A DNA stretch of 64,000 nucleotides, from positions 2,029,090 through 2,093,089 of the forward strand of contig NZ_KQ954244.1 of the NCBI RefSeq assembly GCF_001519075.1, read 5' to 3'. Of this stretch, positions 45,219 to 52,369 are shown in pieces (within the stretch, counting starts at the first letter, position 1; the number at the start of each line of letters is the position of its first letter). The stretch is from Novosphingobium fuchskuhlense. GTDB lineage: Bacteria; Pseudomonadota; Alphaproteobacteria; Sphingomonadales; Sphingomonadaceae. The notes below the pieces were generated by a model. The model did not search any database. It was given only the letters and a program-made list of their open reading frames with translations, and was not told the origin of the DNA. The position numbers were made by a program, and so were the translations under genes.

Positions 45219-46238
45219 TCACCCCGGCACCCGCCGCACCGGCACCGGAACGTTGCAGATATCCACCCCGCCAGCCGGGCGTATGTAGAACGAATCGCGC
45301 CGGTTGGCCCGCGCATCGGCATAGCGGGCGAAGCTGGCGCTTTCGGTGGAAAGATACTGGTAGCGCGGCAGGCCCGGCACCTCGCTGCCGATGCGAATGG
45401 ACAGGATCGGCGTGCGCTCCTCCGCCGTCTTGTAGAAGCCGATATCGCCGGTGCCACGCGGCAGGCTGGAGAGATGCTCCATCCCCTCGATCACGCGGCC
45501 GACCACGGCGATGTTGCGATCAAGCTGGCGCGGGGCCTGGCCGATGACGGCGTAAAGCTCTGCGCCCGAGCCGGTATCGGGCGGATAGTCACGGCCCACG
45601 CCGACGGTGCCGTAGCAGTGCATTGCCCACATCGATTGGCTTTTGCGGTTGTCTCCCATGCCGACAGGAAAGCCGGCAAGAAATACTTGGGCCTGCCCAG
45701 GGGCATCATGGAATACGGGTGGTGATCCGAACTCACCACTGGATTGCTGTTGTTCAAAGGATTTCATTACCTTCAGTTCGACTCTGGGGGCTAGCGGTTG
45801 CTCATACTCCTCCTGCGGCACGACCTTCAGCCCCGGCGGCAGCGGCTTGGCCTTCGCCTTGTCTTCGCCATCCGGATCGCCCCATTGCACGACATAGCCG
45901 TCCTGCACGCGGTTCACAGCTGTGCCGTCCCACCACTTCGCGCCCGCAAGCGCGCGGATATTGCCGATCCACCCTTGCGAAAACGGCGCTGGCAGCAACT
46001 GGATCACCACCTGCCGCGCTGCGCCCTTGGCATCCGGTGCAAGGTCCATCACCAAGAGATCGGATGGGGCGATGGCCGCCCAATCTGACGCCGGGGCTGC
46101 AGCGACGATCTCTGTCGGCGCGAGCGCAGAATTTTTGGCAGGCGCAGCGGAGGGCGAAGCCGCAGGCGTAGGAGCAGGCGCTGGCGCGGCGTTGCAACTG
46201 GCCAGCAGGGCGACAGAAAGCAGAAGCGGGTGTTTCAT
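45219..46238 (-). CDS. Cyclophilin-type isomerase lipoprotein
   Basis: The product has a lipoprotein signal (MKHPLLLSVALLASC, with the lipid-modified Cys near residue 15). A Pro/Ala linker follows, then a cyclophilin fold. The active-site segment is divergent, NRVQDGYVVQWGDPDG, and retains the Arg and Gln of FHRVxxxFxxQGG, but an insert of about 100 residues separates it from the second half (GQAPRQLDRNIAVVGRVIEG). It is probably an outer-membrane or periplasmic lipoprotein with reduced or altered isomerase activity. ATG at 46236-46238 is chosen because it gives the signal peptide. A start at 46253 is possible; the open frame beyond runs into the tRNA. Confidence 0.82.
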   Translation of the reverse strand: MKHPLLLSVALLASCNAAPAPAPTPAASPSAAPAKNSALAPTEIVAAAPASDWAAIAPSDLLVMDLAPDAKGAARQVVIQLLPAPFSQGWIGNIRALAGAKWWDGTAVNRVQDGYVVQWGDPDGEDKAKAKPLPPGLKVVPQEEYEQPLAPRVELKVMKSFEQQQSSGEFGSPPVFHDAPGQAQVFLAGFPVGMGDNRKSQSMWAMHCYGTVGVGRDYPPDTGSGAELYAVIGQAPRQLDRNIAVVGRVIEGMEHLSSLPRGTGDIGFYKTAEERTPILSIRIGSEVPGLPRYQYLSTESASFARYADARANRRDSFYIRPAGGVDICNVPVPVRRVPG

Positions 46239-46317
46239 CACAATCGCGTTCATGCCAGCCTTCCCGGCCTTGCGGAAGTGGTTGCTTGCCGTTAGGGCCG
46301 CGCCTTCCAGTGCATGC

Positions 46318-46408
46318 GGAGCGGTGGCCGAGTGGTCGAAGGCGCTCGCCTGGAAAGTGAGTATACGCCAAAAGCGTATCGAGGGTTCGAATCCCTCCCG
46401 CTCCGCCA
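46318..46408 (+). tRNA. tRNA-Ser (anticodon GGA)
   Basis: The 91-base sequence folds as a class II tRNA. The acceptor GGAGCGG (46318-46324) pairs with CCGCTCC (46398-46404), followed by G and the encoded CCA (46406-46408). The anticodon loop contains GGA, reading serine UCC/UCU. A long variable arm (GTATACGCCAAAAGCGTAT) and the T-loop GGTTCGAATC are present. Its 3' end is the attachment site of the island that follows. Confidence 0.95.
46395..46408 (+). repeat. attL core, 14-bp direct repeat in tRNA-Ser
   Basis: CTCCCGCTCCGCCA is the last part of the tRNA-Ser acceptor arm with CCA. It is repeated exactly at 60629-60642. Integration here leaves the tRNA intact. Confidence 0.85.
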
Positions 46409-46531
46409 AGTCCTCATCCACGGACGTTTGCTGGCGTCTGCTGGTGCTCTGGTAAAACGCTATAATTCCACGGTATTTTTCCGCCACTGATCGTCAACAT
46501 CTGTCACCGGGTCGGAACAATGGGCCGCTCG

Positions 46532-46554
46532 GTGGTGGGATAAGTGGTGGGAAG
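46532..46554 (+). repeat. Paired 9-mers near attL (possible integrase arm sites)
   Basis: GTGGTGGGA occurs at 46532-46540 and 46544-46552, 12 bases apart, just before the integrase ATG at 46559. The same pair at the same spacing occurs near attR (60557-60577, second copy with one change). Twelve bases, AGTGGTGGGAAG, match exactly between 46543-46554 and 60556-60567. Position and pairing suit arm-type binding by the integrase N-terminal domain, and possible self-control of the int promoter. Confidence 0.55.
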
Positions 46555-46558
46555 CTCT

Positions 46559-47752
46559 ATGCCTCTGAAGAATACCCAGATCGTCTCCGCAGGCCCCGGC
46601 ATGCATGCCGATGGTAATGGCCTTTATCTCAATGTGACCCCCAAGGGGGCCAAGAGCTGGATTTTCCGATACCAGCTTAACGGCAAGCGCTGCGAAATGG
46701 GCCTAGGCTCGCTTGTTGGCCTCCCTGCGCCCGAAGCGCGCGCACTGGCGGCTAGGCTCAGGGCCAATGTGGCGAACGGGGTTGACCCGCTCGCCCAGCG
46801 GCACGCCGAACGCGAGGCCGAGCAGGCAGCCAAGCGCGCGGCGGACCTCGAGTTGCGGCGGCGGCAGCTTACGTTCCGGGCTGCCGCAGAAAGCCACGTT
46901 GCGAACCAAAAGACTGGGTGGAGCAATGGCAAGCACATCCAGCAGTGGAGCAACACGCTCAAGACCTATGTCTACCCCAAGATCGGCGACAAGCCGGTGG
47001 ATGAGATCACGACTGCAGATGTTGCCGCGATCCTCAAGCCGATCTGGAGCGTGAAGCCAGAGACTGCCAGCCGGGTGCGCATGCGCGTTGAGGCTGTGCT
47101 GAACAGCGCCAAGGCGCTCGGTTGGCGCAGCGGTGAAAATCCGGCGGTCTGGAAGGGCGGTCTTGATGCGGTTCTGCCTCGGACCAGCAAGGTCAGGACC
47201 GTGCGTCACCATCCGGCTTTGCCATGGGAGGACGCACCTGCCTTCGTGATGAACCTCCGCTTGCGCGAAGGCGTTGGTGCAAGGGCGTTGGAGTTTGCGA
47301 TCCTGACGTCAGCCCGGTCGGGCGAAGTGCGCGGAGCACGCTGGGAGGAGATCGACCTCGACAAGGCGCTCTGGACCATTCCGGCTGGGCGCATGAAGGC
47401 CAAGCGCGAACACCGGGTGCCGTTGTCCGATGCCTGCCTTGCGCTGCTAGCCGAACTTCCTCGGCTCGATGGTTGCCCGCTGGTTTTTCCCGGCCTTTAC
47501 CGTCAGCCGCTGTCGGATATGAGCCTCTCGGCGGTCCTGAAGCGGATGAAGTACGACACCATTACCGTTCACGGGTTCCGTTCAACGTTTCGTGACTGGG
47601 CCGCTGAGAAGGGCTTTGCCTTCGATGCGATTGAGGCTGCCTTGGCTCACCAGATCGGCAACAAGGTCGTTGTCGCCTATCTGAGGACGGATCACCTCGA
47701 AGCGCGCAAGGCCATGATGCAGACTTGGGCCAGCTTCCTCGCCAAGCGCTAA
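46559..47752 (+). CDS. P4-type tyrosine integrase
   Basis: The 397-residue product is a tyrosine recombinase of the P4/DUF4102 type. The N-terminal arm-binding domain is visible (GPGMHADGNGLYLNVTPKGA, then KSWIFRYQLNGKRCEMGLGS). The catalytic domain has TSARSGEVRGARWEEID (first Arg), TVHGFRSTFRDWAAEKGF (HxxR) and ALAHQIGNKVVVAYLRTDHL with the nucleophilic tyrosine in AYLR. ATG at 46559 is preferred over the in-frame GTG at 46544. It is adjacent to attL in tRNA-Ser and transcribed inward. A strong terminator follows. Confidence 0.93.
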   Translation: MPLKNTQIVSAGPGMHADGNGLYLNVTPKGAKSWIFRYQLNGKRCEMGLGSLVGLPAPEARALAARLRANVANGVDPLAQRHAEREAEQAAKRAADLELRRRQLTFRAAAESHVANQKTGWSNGKHIQQWSNTLKTYVYPKIGDKPVDEITTADVAAILKPIWSVKPETASRVRMRVEAVLNSAKALGWRSGENPAVWKGGLDAVLPRTSKVRTVRHHPALPWEDAPAFVMNLRLREGVGARALEFAILTSARSGEVRGARWEEIDLDKALWTIPAGRMKAKREHRVPLSDACLALLAELPRLDGCPLVFPGLYRQPLSDMSLSAVLKRMKYDTITVHGFRSTFRDWAAEKGFAFDAIEAALAHQIGNKVVVAYLRTDHLEARKAMMQTWASFLAKR

Positions 47753-47766
47753 CGCCTGTCTGGATG

Positions 47767-47804
47767 CCCATCCTCTCGCTTCACATGGCGTGAGGATGGG
47801 TTAT
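47767..47804 (+). terminator. Terminator after the integrase gene
   Basis: CCCATCCTC-CGC (47767-47779) pairs with GCG-GAGGATGGG (47788-47800) with a single internal T-T mismatch, followed by TTATT. It separates int from the replication genes. Confidence 0.75.
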
Positions 47805-47826
47805 TCCCCACCACCTGAGATTTTTG

Positions 47827-47843
47827 GTCTAGTTCCTCTAGAC
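47827..47843. promoter_or_regulatory. Inverted repeat upstream of the AlpA-like gene
   Basis: GTCTAG (47827-47832) and CTAGAC (47838-47843) flank five bases, a perfect 6-5-6 palindrome. It lies 57-73 bases before the AlpA-like start and may be an operator for that or another regulator. Confidence 0.4.
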
Positions 47844-47899
47844 AGACTGAAAGTGCGAGTAGAAATGAAGTGTCCACCAGCAACTGTGTGGATACGAAA

Positions 47900-48100
47900 A
47901 TGCACAAGCTTACTGTCTCTATCCCCGAAGCCGCCAATATCCTCTCGCTGAGCCGGTCGACCATCTACGAGCTCATGGACACGGGCGAATTGACCAAGGT
48001 GAAGTTCGGTCGGCGCACCTGCATTACGGTTCAGAGCCTGAAGAACGCAGTGGCGAACCGGATCGGGCATGACCTCGGCGAGGAGGTCTTTGCAGCATGA
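47900..48100 (+). CDS. AlpA/excisionase-like helix-turn-helix protein
   Basis: The product of 66 residues (from ATG at 47900; GTG at 47870 would give 76) has a MerR/excisionase-type winged helix: VSIPEAANILSLSRSTIYEL, then MDTGELTKVKFGRRTCIT and a closing helix. Such proteins near integrases serve as excisionase or as activators of int, like AlpA of P4-like elements. Its stop overlaps the primase-helicase start by four bases, so the two are coupled. Confidence 0.85.
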   Translation: MHKLTVSIPEAANILSLSRSTIYELMDTGELTKVKFGRRTCITVQSLKNAVANRIGHDLGEEVFAA

Positions 48101-50535
48101 CGAACGCCGCAACGATTGCGAAGGCGCTTGACGCGCAGAAGTTCCGCTCCTCGGGTGACGGCTTCGTCTGCCGTTGCCCGACGCATGATGACGACCAGCC
48201 GTCGCTGAAGATCAGCAACGGCAAGGACGGCAAGATCCTCATCCACTGCCACGCCGGGTGCGAACCGAGGGTCGTGATCGACGAGATCAAGCGCCGGGGT
48301 CTCTGGCCCGAGCAGCAGCGCGAGCAGACCCAGCGTAAGCCCCGCAAGGCCGCCAACGACGACAAGCGCAGGATCGTCGCAAAGTACGAGTACTTTGACC
48401 CCGAGACGGGTGAGCTGAAGATGCAGGTGCTGCGCTGGGAGCCGAAGACCTTCTCCCAGCGCCGCCCAGACCCAAATCGCCCCGGCGAGTGGGCCAATCA
48501 GGTCAGCGCAGAACACCGCACCCTCTACAACGCACCGCGCGCTTTCCGCCACGACAAGGTCATCTTCGTCGTTGAGGGTGAGAAGGACGTCGACAACCTC
48601 GCCGAGATCGGCGTCGTCGCCACCTGCAACCCCGGCGGCGCGGGCAAGTGGCAGGATAGCTACTCCGAGATCCTGCGCGGCAAGGACGTCGTGCTGGTGC
48701 CCGACAATGACGACGCTGGGCGTAAGCACACCGAGGTCGTCGGCAAGGCGCTGCAGGGCATCGCCAAGCGCGTCCGCGTCCTCACCCTGCCTGACCTCCC
48801 CGAGAAGGGCGATGTCAGCGATTGGCTGGCCGCAGGGGGCACCCGCGCGCAGCTCGTCGATCTGGTGAAGAACGCACCAGAGTGGGCACCGCCGGTCGCG
48901 CAGGCCGCGCCGCCGATCCCCGCCGCGAACGACAACGCGGACGACAAGCCGTTCCAGTGCCTCGGCTACAACAAGGGCACCTACTACTACCTGCCACGCG
49001 GACAGCAGCAGGTGGTCGAGCTGTCGGCCTCGGGCCACACCAAGGCGAACATGCTCGGCCTTGCCGACTACAACTGGTGGATGCTCGAGTTCCCCGGCAG
49101 CGAGAAGTCGCCGATCAACGTCGACATGGCCGCCAACTGGATGGTTCGGACCTGCGAGCGGCGCGGTGTCTGGGATCCGTCCGACACGCGCGGTCGCGGC
49201 GCATGGTTCGACGACGGGCGCATCGTCGTCCACTGCGGCGATATGCTCTACGTCGACCGGACGCCGACCGCGCCGAGCGCGATCCGCAGCCGCTACGTCT
49301 ACGAGCTGGGCCAGCCCATGCGCGCGGCCATCGACAACCCGCTCTCGGCTGGCGAGGCCAGCCTGTACCTCGAACACATGCGACGCATGCCGTTCGCCCG
49401 TGTTCTGGACGCCACCATGATGGCTGGCTGGACCGTATGCGCCCACATCGGCGGGGTGCTGAACTGGCGGCCCCACATCTGGCTGGTGGGCGCTAAGGGC
49501 ACCGGCAAGAGCTACGTGATGGACAGTGTGGTCAAGCGGCTCTTCGGTCCCCAGCGGTGCCTCTCCGTCGCCTCCAGCACCACCGAGGCCGGTCTGCGCC
49601 AGACGCTGGGGTCAGACGCCATCCCCGTGCTGTTCGACGAGGCCGAGGGTCAGGACCATGCCGCCATCATGCGGATGCAGCGGATCCTCGAAACGGTGCG
49701 GCAGTCGTCCTCGGAGACCGGCGCGAAGATCGCCAAGGGCACCACTAGCGGATCGGCCATGTCCTTCCAGATCCGCTCGTGCTTCATGTTCGCCTCGATC
49801 AACGCCAGCATCGTCCAGCAGAGCGATCGGTCGCGCATCACGGTCGTCGAGTTGAAGGCCGAGCGCCGCCGGTATGGGCTGGCCGAGCTGAACAAGGCCG
49901 GTGAATTCCTGATCGGGGACGAGTACGCCCAGCGGTATCAGGCGCGGGCCATCCAGCTCGCCCCGGTGATCCGGCACAACGCCGAGGTGTTCGCCGTAGC
50001 CGCCGCAGCATTGCTAGGCGAGCAGCGCGCAGGCGACCAGTACGGCGCGCTTTTCGCTGGGGCCTACTCGCTGACCAGCGATGAGCGCGTGACGCTTGAG
50101 CAGGCCGAGGCGTGGCTGGCTCAATTCGACCTGTCCGAAGACAAGGCCGAGGTGGACACGATGTCGGACGAGCAGGCCTGCCTGCAGTACCTGCTGCAGC
50201 AGGTGGTCAGGGGGGTCGACATGCCGGTCGGCAAGCGTGACCTGACGGTCGGTGAGCTGGTTGAGTACGCCAAGCAGATCAAGTGGGATGGTGGCAACGG
50301 GGACAACGCACAAATGGCCGAGCATGCCCTTGGGCGGATCGGGATCAAGCATTCAAGTGAAGGCGGGGTCTTGATCAGTAACACCGCTGACGGTGTCCGC
50401 AGGCTGCTCAATGGCACTCCATGGAGCCTCAACTGGGCGAAGGTGCTGCGCCGCCTACAGGGTGCGCGAGCGGCTGGGGTGAAGTACTTTGGGTTCCCCG
50501 GAAGCGAGACGAGGGCGACGTTCGTCCCGCTGTAA
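48097..50535 (+). CDS. Island primase-helicase (CHC2-like zinc, TOPRIM, DUF927-like helicase)
   Basis: The 812-residue product joins primase and helicase parts. Residues 25-55 hold a zinc module (CRCPTHDDDQPSLKIS then HCHAGC). A TOPRIM-like domain follows at about 155-245 (VIFVVEGEKDVDNLAEIGVV, with the metal aspartates in VLVPDNDDAGRK). After a middle region rich in aromatic residues, a P-loop ATPase lies at about 462-590 (WLVGAKGTGKSYVMDSVVKR and the Walker B-like VLFDEAEGQD). It would initiate or drive replication of the excised element. It is coupled to the AlpA-like gene and is followed by an AT-rich repeat region. Confidence 0.88.
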   Translation: MTNAATIAKALDAQKFRSSGDGFVCRCPTHDDDQPSLKISNGKDGKILIHCHAGCEPRVVIDEIKRRGLWPEQQREQTQRKPRKAANDDKRRIVAKYEYFDPETGELKMQVLRWEPKTFSQRRPDPNRPGEWANQVSAEHRTLYNAPRAFRHDKVIFVVEGEKDVDNLAEIGVVATCNPGGAGKWQDSYSEILRGKDVVLVPDNDDAGRKHTEVVGKALQGIAKRVRVLTLPDLPEKGDVSDWLAAGGTRAQLVDLVKNAPEWAPPVAQAAPPIPAANDNADDKPFQCLGYNKGTYYYLPRGQQQVVELSASGHTKANMLGLADYNWWMLEFPGSEKSPINVDMAANWMVRTCERRGVWDPSDTRGRGAWFDDGRIVVHCGDMLYVDRTPTAPSAIRSRYVYELGQPMRAAIDNPLSAGEASLYLEHMRRMPFARVLDATMMAGWTVCAHIGGVLNWRPHIWLVGAKGTGKSYVMDSVVKRLFGPQRCLSVASSTTEAGLRQTLGSDAIPVLFDEAEGQDHAAIMRMQRILETVRQSSSETGAKIAKGTTSGSAMSFQIRSCFMFASINASIVQQSDRSRITVVELKAERRRYGLAELNKAGEFLIGDEYAQRYQARAIQLAPVIRHNAEVFAVAAAALLGEQRAGDQYGALFAGAYSLTSDERVTLEQAEAWLAQFDLSEDKAEVDTMSDEQACLQYLLQQVVRGVDMPVGKRDLTVGELVEYAKQIKWDGGNGDNAQMAEHALGRIGIKHSSEGGVLISNTADGVRRLLNGTPWSLNWAKVLRRLQGARAAGVKYFGFPGSETRATFVPL

Positions 50536-50888
50536 GTAGGCGTGGTCGATGTTCAGTAGCGTTAGAAACGGCCTCAGAGCGAAAGTTCTGGGGCCATTTT
50601 TTAGCTACCGAAAGTTATAAGTTATTGAAAAAACAAAGAGCTTACATTTCTTTCACTTACGACGCCAAAAAAGATAGCCCCAGATATAGAGACATACTCA
50701 GAGACGCACCCCTCATATATATTATATTTATAAGTGTAAGTGTAAGTGTAAGAAAGGTCGAATTTCTGCGGGTTTGGGCCTCTTACGGTCACTTACGCTT
50801 TTGGTCAGGCCGTAAGCTCGAACAGGTTCGAGAGGTGTTCCGGTTTGGGACTATCGATCGGCTGCAACCCCAAGGCAGAAGGTCACGG
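50536..50888. other. AT-rich region with hexamer repeats after the primase-helicase gene
   Basis: This stretch is much richer in A/T than its surroundings and holds no convincing gene. It contains TAAGTG repeated three times plus a partial copy (50732-50753), preceded by an AT-rich run (ATATATATTATATTTAT). CACTTA occurs in the opposite orientation at 50654-50659 and 50790-50795. Repeats, AT content and position next to a primase-helicase fit a replication origin of the element, but this is inference. An open frame (50421-50999) crosses it; I do not accept that frame as a gene. Confidence 0.5.
50732..50753 (+). repeat. TAAGTG hexamer repeat (three and two-thirds copies)
   Basis: Units start at 50732, 50738 and 50744, with a partial unit at 50750. 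The complement CACTTA appears separately at 50654-50659 and 50790-50795. The pattern could be iterons for a replication initiator. Confidence 0.6.
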
Positions 50889-50999
50889 ATGGCCACCACC
50901 GAAGAACAGATCCTCGGCACCATAGGACTGCACGCCCTCATAGGGGGAGGGGGGGCTACAGGTCGAAATGAAGGCCGAGGGCAGAGGAACTGCCATTGA
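50889..50999 (+). CDS. Possible 36-residue ORF
   Basis: The in-frame ATG at 50889 could start a short protein, MATTEEQILGTIGLHALIGG, ending at 50999. There is no clear ribosome-binding site and no recognised motif. It overlaps the next small ORF in another frame. I list it because the gap would otherwise be empty; it may well be non-coding. Confidence 0.2.
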   Translation: MATTEEQILGTIGLHALIGGGGATGRNEGRGQRNCH

Positions 51000-51150
51000 G
51001 GTATCTCTCAACTCTCAGCGGGCTTCTCTGAGTCTCCAGCTCGATAGTGGCACTGAGTTTATCAACGACGCTGACGGCGACACCGATCTTTACATCGGCC
51101 TGCTGGAGGTCGCCCAGAACGTCTGCGAGGCGATCTGGCGCGGCGAGTAA
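50968..51150 (+). CDS. Possible 60-residue small protein
   Basis: ATG at 50968 opens a 60-residue frame with MKAEGRGTAIEVSLNSQRAS, then LQLDSGTEFINDADGDTDLY and GLLEVAQNVCEAIWRGE. The codon pattern and amphipathic mix look plausible, but the ribosome-binding site is weak and no family is recognised. It ends 34 bases before the stop of the convergent nuclease gene. Confidence 0.3.
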   Translation: MKAEGRGTAIEVSLNSQRASLSLQLDSGTEFINDADGDTDLYIGLLEVAQNVCEAIWRGE

Positions 51151-51184
51151 GACTCCAAAGCCACGCCCCATCAGTGCGCGCCCG

Positions 51185-52369
51185 TCATCGACCCATTTGC
51201 TCGAGCTGACCGGACTGGGGATCATACCGATAATCCAAAATCGACCTGTCCCGAATCCGCTCCACAGCCTCATTGACCACAGCCAAGGGCACTAGGAACC
51301 ATTCGCGCGGCTTAACCATATGGCCAAACCTGTCGGGGATCGAGAGGTTGAGCTGTGCAGCGGCGAAGACCTTGTGGATCAGAGCCTCCAGCTTCTGGCA
51401 GTTCACGCCGTAGACCTTGTAGGTTGCGACCACGTCCACGCCCGCGAGCAAGTAGGTCGAGCTTTTCTCGGCCCCTGAGATACGGCTCTCAACCGCGCCG
51501 CTGGTCACGCCGATCTTGTGCATGATCTCCCTGTGCTCGGCGACCACTGGATGATCGGACCTGCTGCGCAGGACATAGATGGTGCCAGTCTCGGTTTCAC
51601 CGTCCTCGGCCCTGTCTGCGAAGAGAGGCCCCGCGACAGGCTCGGTAATCCTCCGGCCTGCGTCGTCCTCGTTGAGCTGGCGCTGCAACGACCGCATGAG
51701 CATGCCGCTCTCGGTCCCATTGTCGAAGATCACGCGTAGGCGGGCATCTGTGCGGCCTTGCGGGTTGGTGAAGATCTCCGCCATCTCGGCCACATAAGCG
51801 ATCTGGCCGCCGACGATGAAAAACGCGCCCGGCCTGATCTCCGCCTTCAGCTCGAAGGGACGAGTGACGCGCGTGTTGTCGGCCAGCTCGTCCTTCACCT
51901 TCTTGAACAGCGGCTGGAACGTGTCGAAGTCGGCGCACTTCTCGCGCCGGGCGATATCCTCCGCAGCTCGCTTGTCTTCAGCCGATCGGACGTGGCGCAA
52001 CTGGGTGATGTCGTCGCCGTCCTCACCAAGCCCCGCAAGTTCCGCCATCAGGTCGTCGGCATCGAGTTCGACTTCCTCTGACTGGATCTCGACGCGGCCC
52101 AGCAGGCCATGCTTGTCGAACGAGGCCAGCAGAGTGCGGCAGTCCTCCAGCGCACGCAGACGATCCAGCCGCACGGCATAGAGCCGTTCAAAGATGTCGC
52201 GCGCCTCGCCGTGCTGCGGGAGGTGGCCATGCTCCTCGAAGAAGCGCTCGATGTCCTCGAACCCGGCGATGATGCGTTCCTCGCGCGGGGTGTAGGTTGC
52301 GTGCTTCTTCGCTGCCGGTGCGAACTCGGCCAGCTCTCCGGCGAGTTCGTCGAGGTCGAGGTCAGACAT
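51185..52369 (-). CDS. Nuclease with C-terminal GIY-YIG (T5orf172-type) domain
   Basis: The 394-residue product has an acidic helical N-terminal half of unknown fold and a GIY-YIG-type nuclease at about residues 262-345. The domain shows GTIYV (262-266), KIG (285-287), the catalytic-type arginine R296 in VESRI, and the metal-binding glutamate E328 in KLEALIHKVF. This fits the T5orf172 branch of the superfamily. ATG at 52367-52369 overlaps the helicase stop by eight bases, so it is the last gene of the methylase-small-helicase-nuclease operon. It is the probable DNA-cutting part of that module. An earlier start at 52435 is possible. Confidence 0.85.
   Translation of the reverse strand: MSDLDLDELAGELAEFAPAAKKHATYTPREERIIAGFEDIERFFEEHGHLPQHGEARDIFERLYAVRLDRLRALEDCRTLLASFDKHGLLGRVEIQSEEVELDADDLMAELAGLGEDGDDITQLRHVRSAEDKRAAEDIARREKCADFDTFQPLFKKVKDELADNTRVTRPFELKAEIRPGAFFIVGGQIAYVAEMAEIFTNPQGRTDARLRVIFDNGTESGMLMRSLQRQLNEDDAGRRITEPVAGPLFADRAEDGETETGTIYVLRSRSDHPVVAEHREIMHKIGVTSGAVESRISGAEKSSTYLLAGVDVVATYKVYGVNCQKLEALIHKVFAAAQLNLSIPDRFGHMVKPREWFLVPLAVVNEAVERIRDRSILDYRYDPQSGQLEQMGR

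Noticed and set aside
50421-50999. A 192-codon frame overlapping the end of the primase-helicase gene and the AT-rich region.
   Set aside because: It starts inside the primase-helicase in another frame and crosses the repeat region with biased, motif-free sequence.
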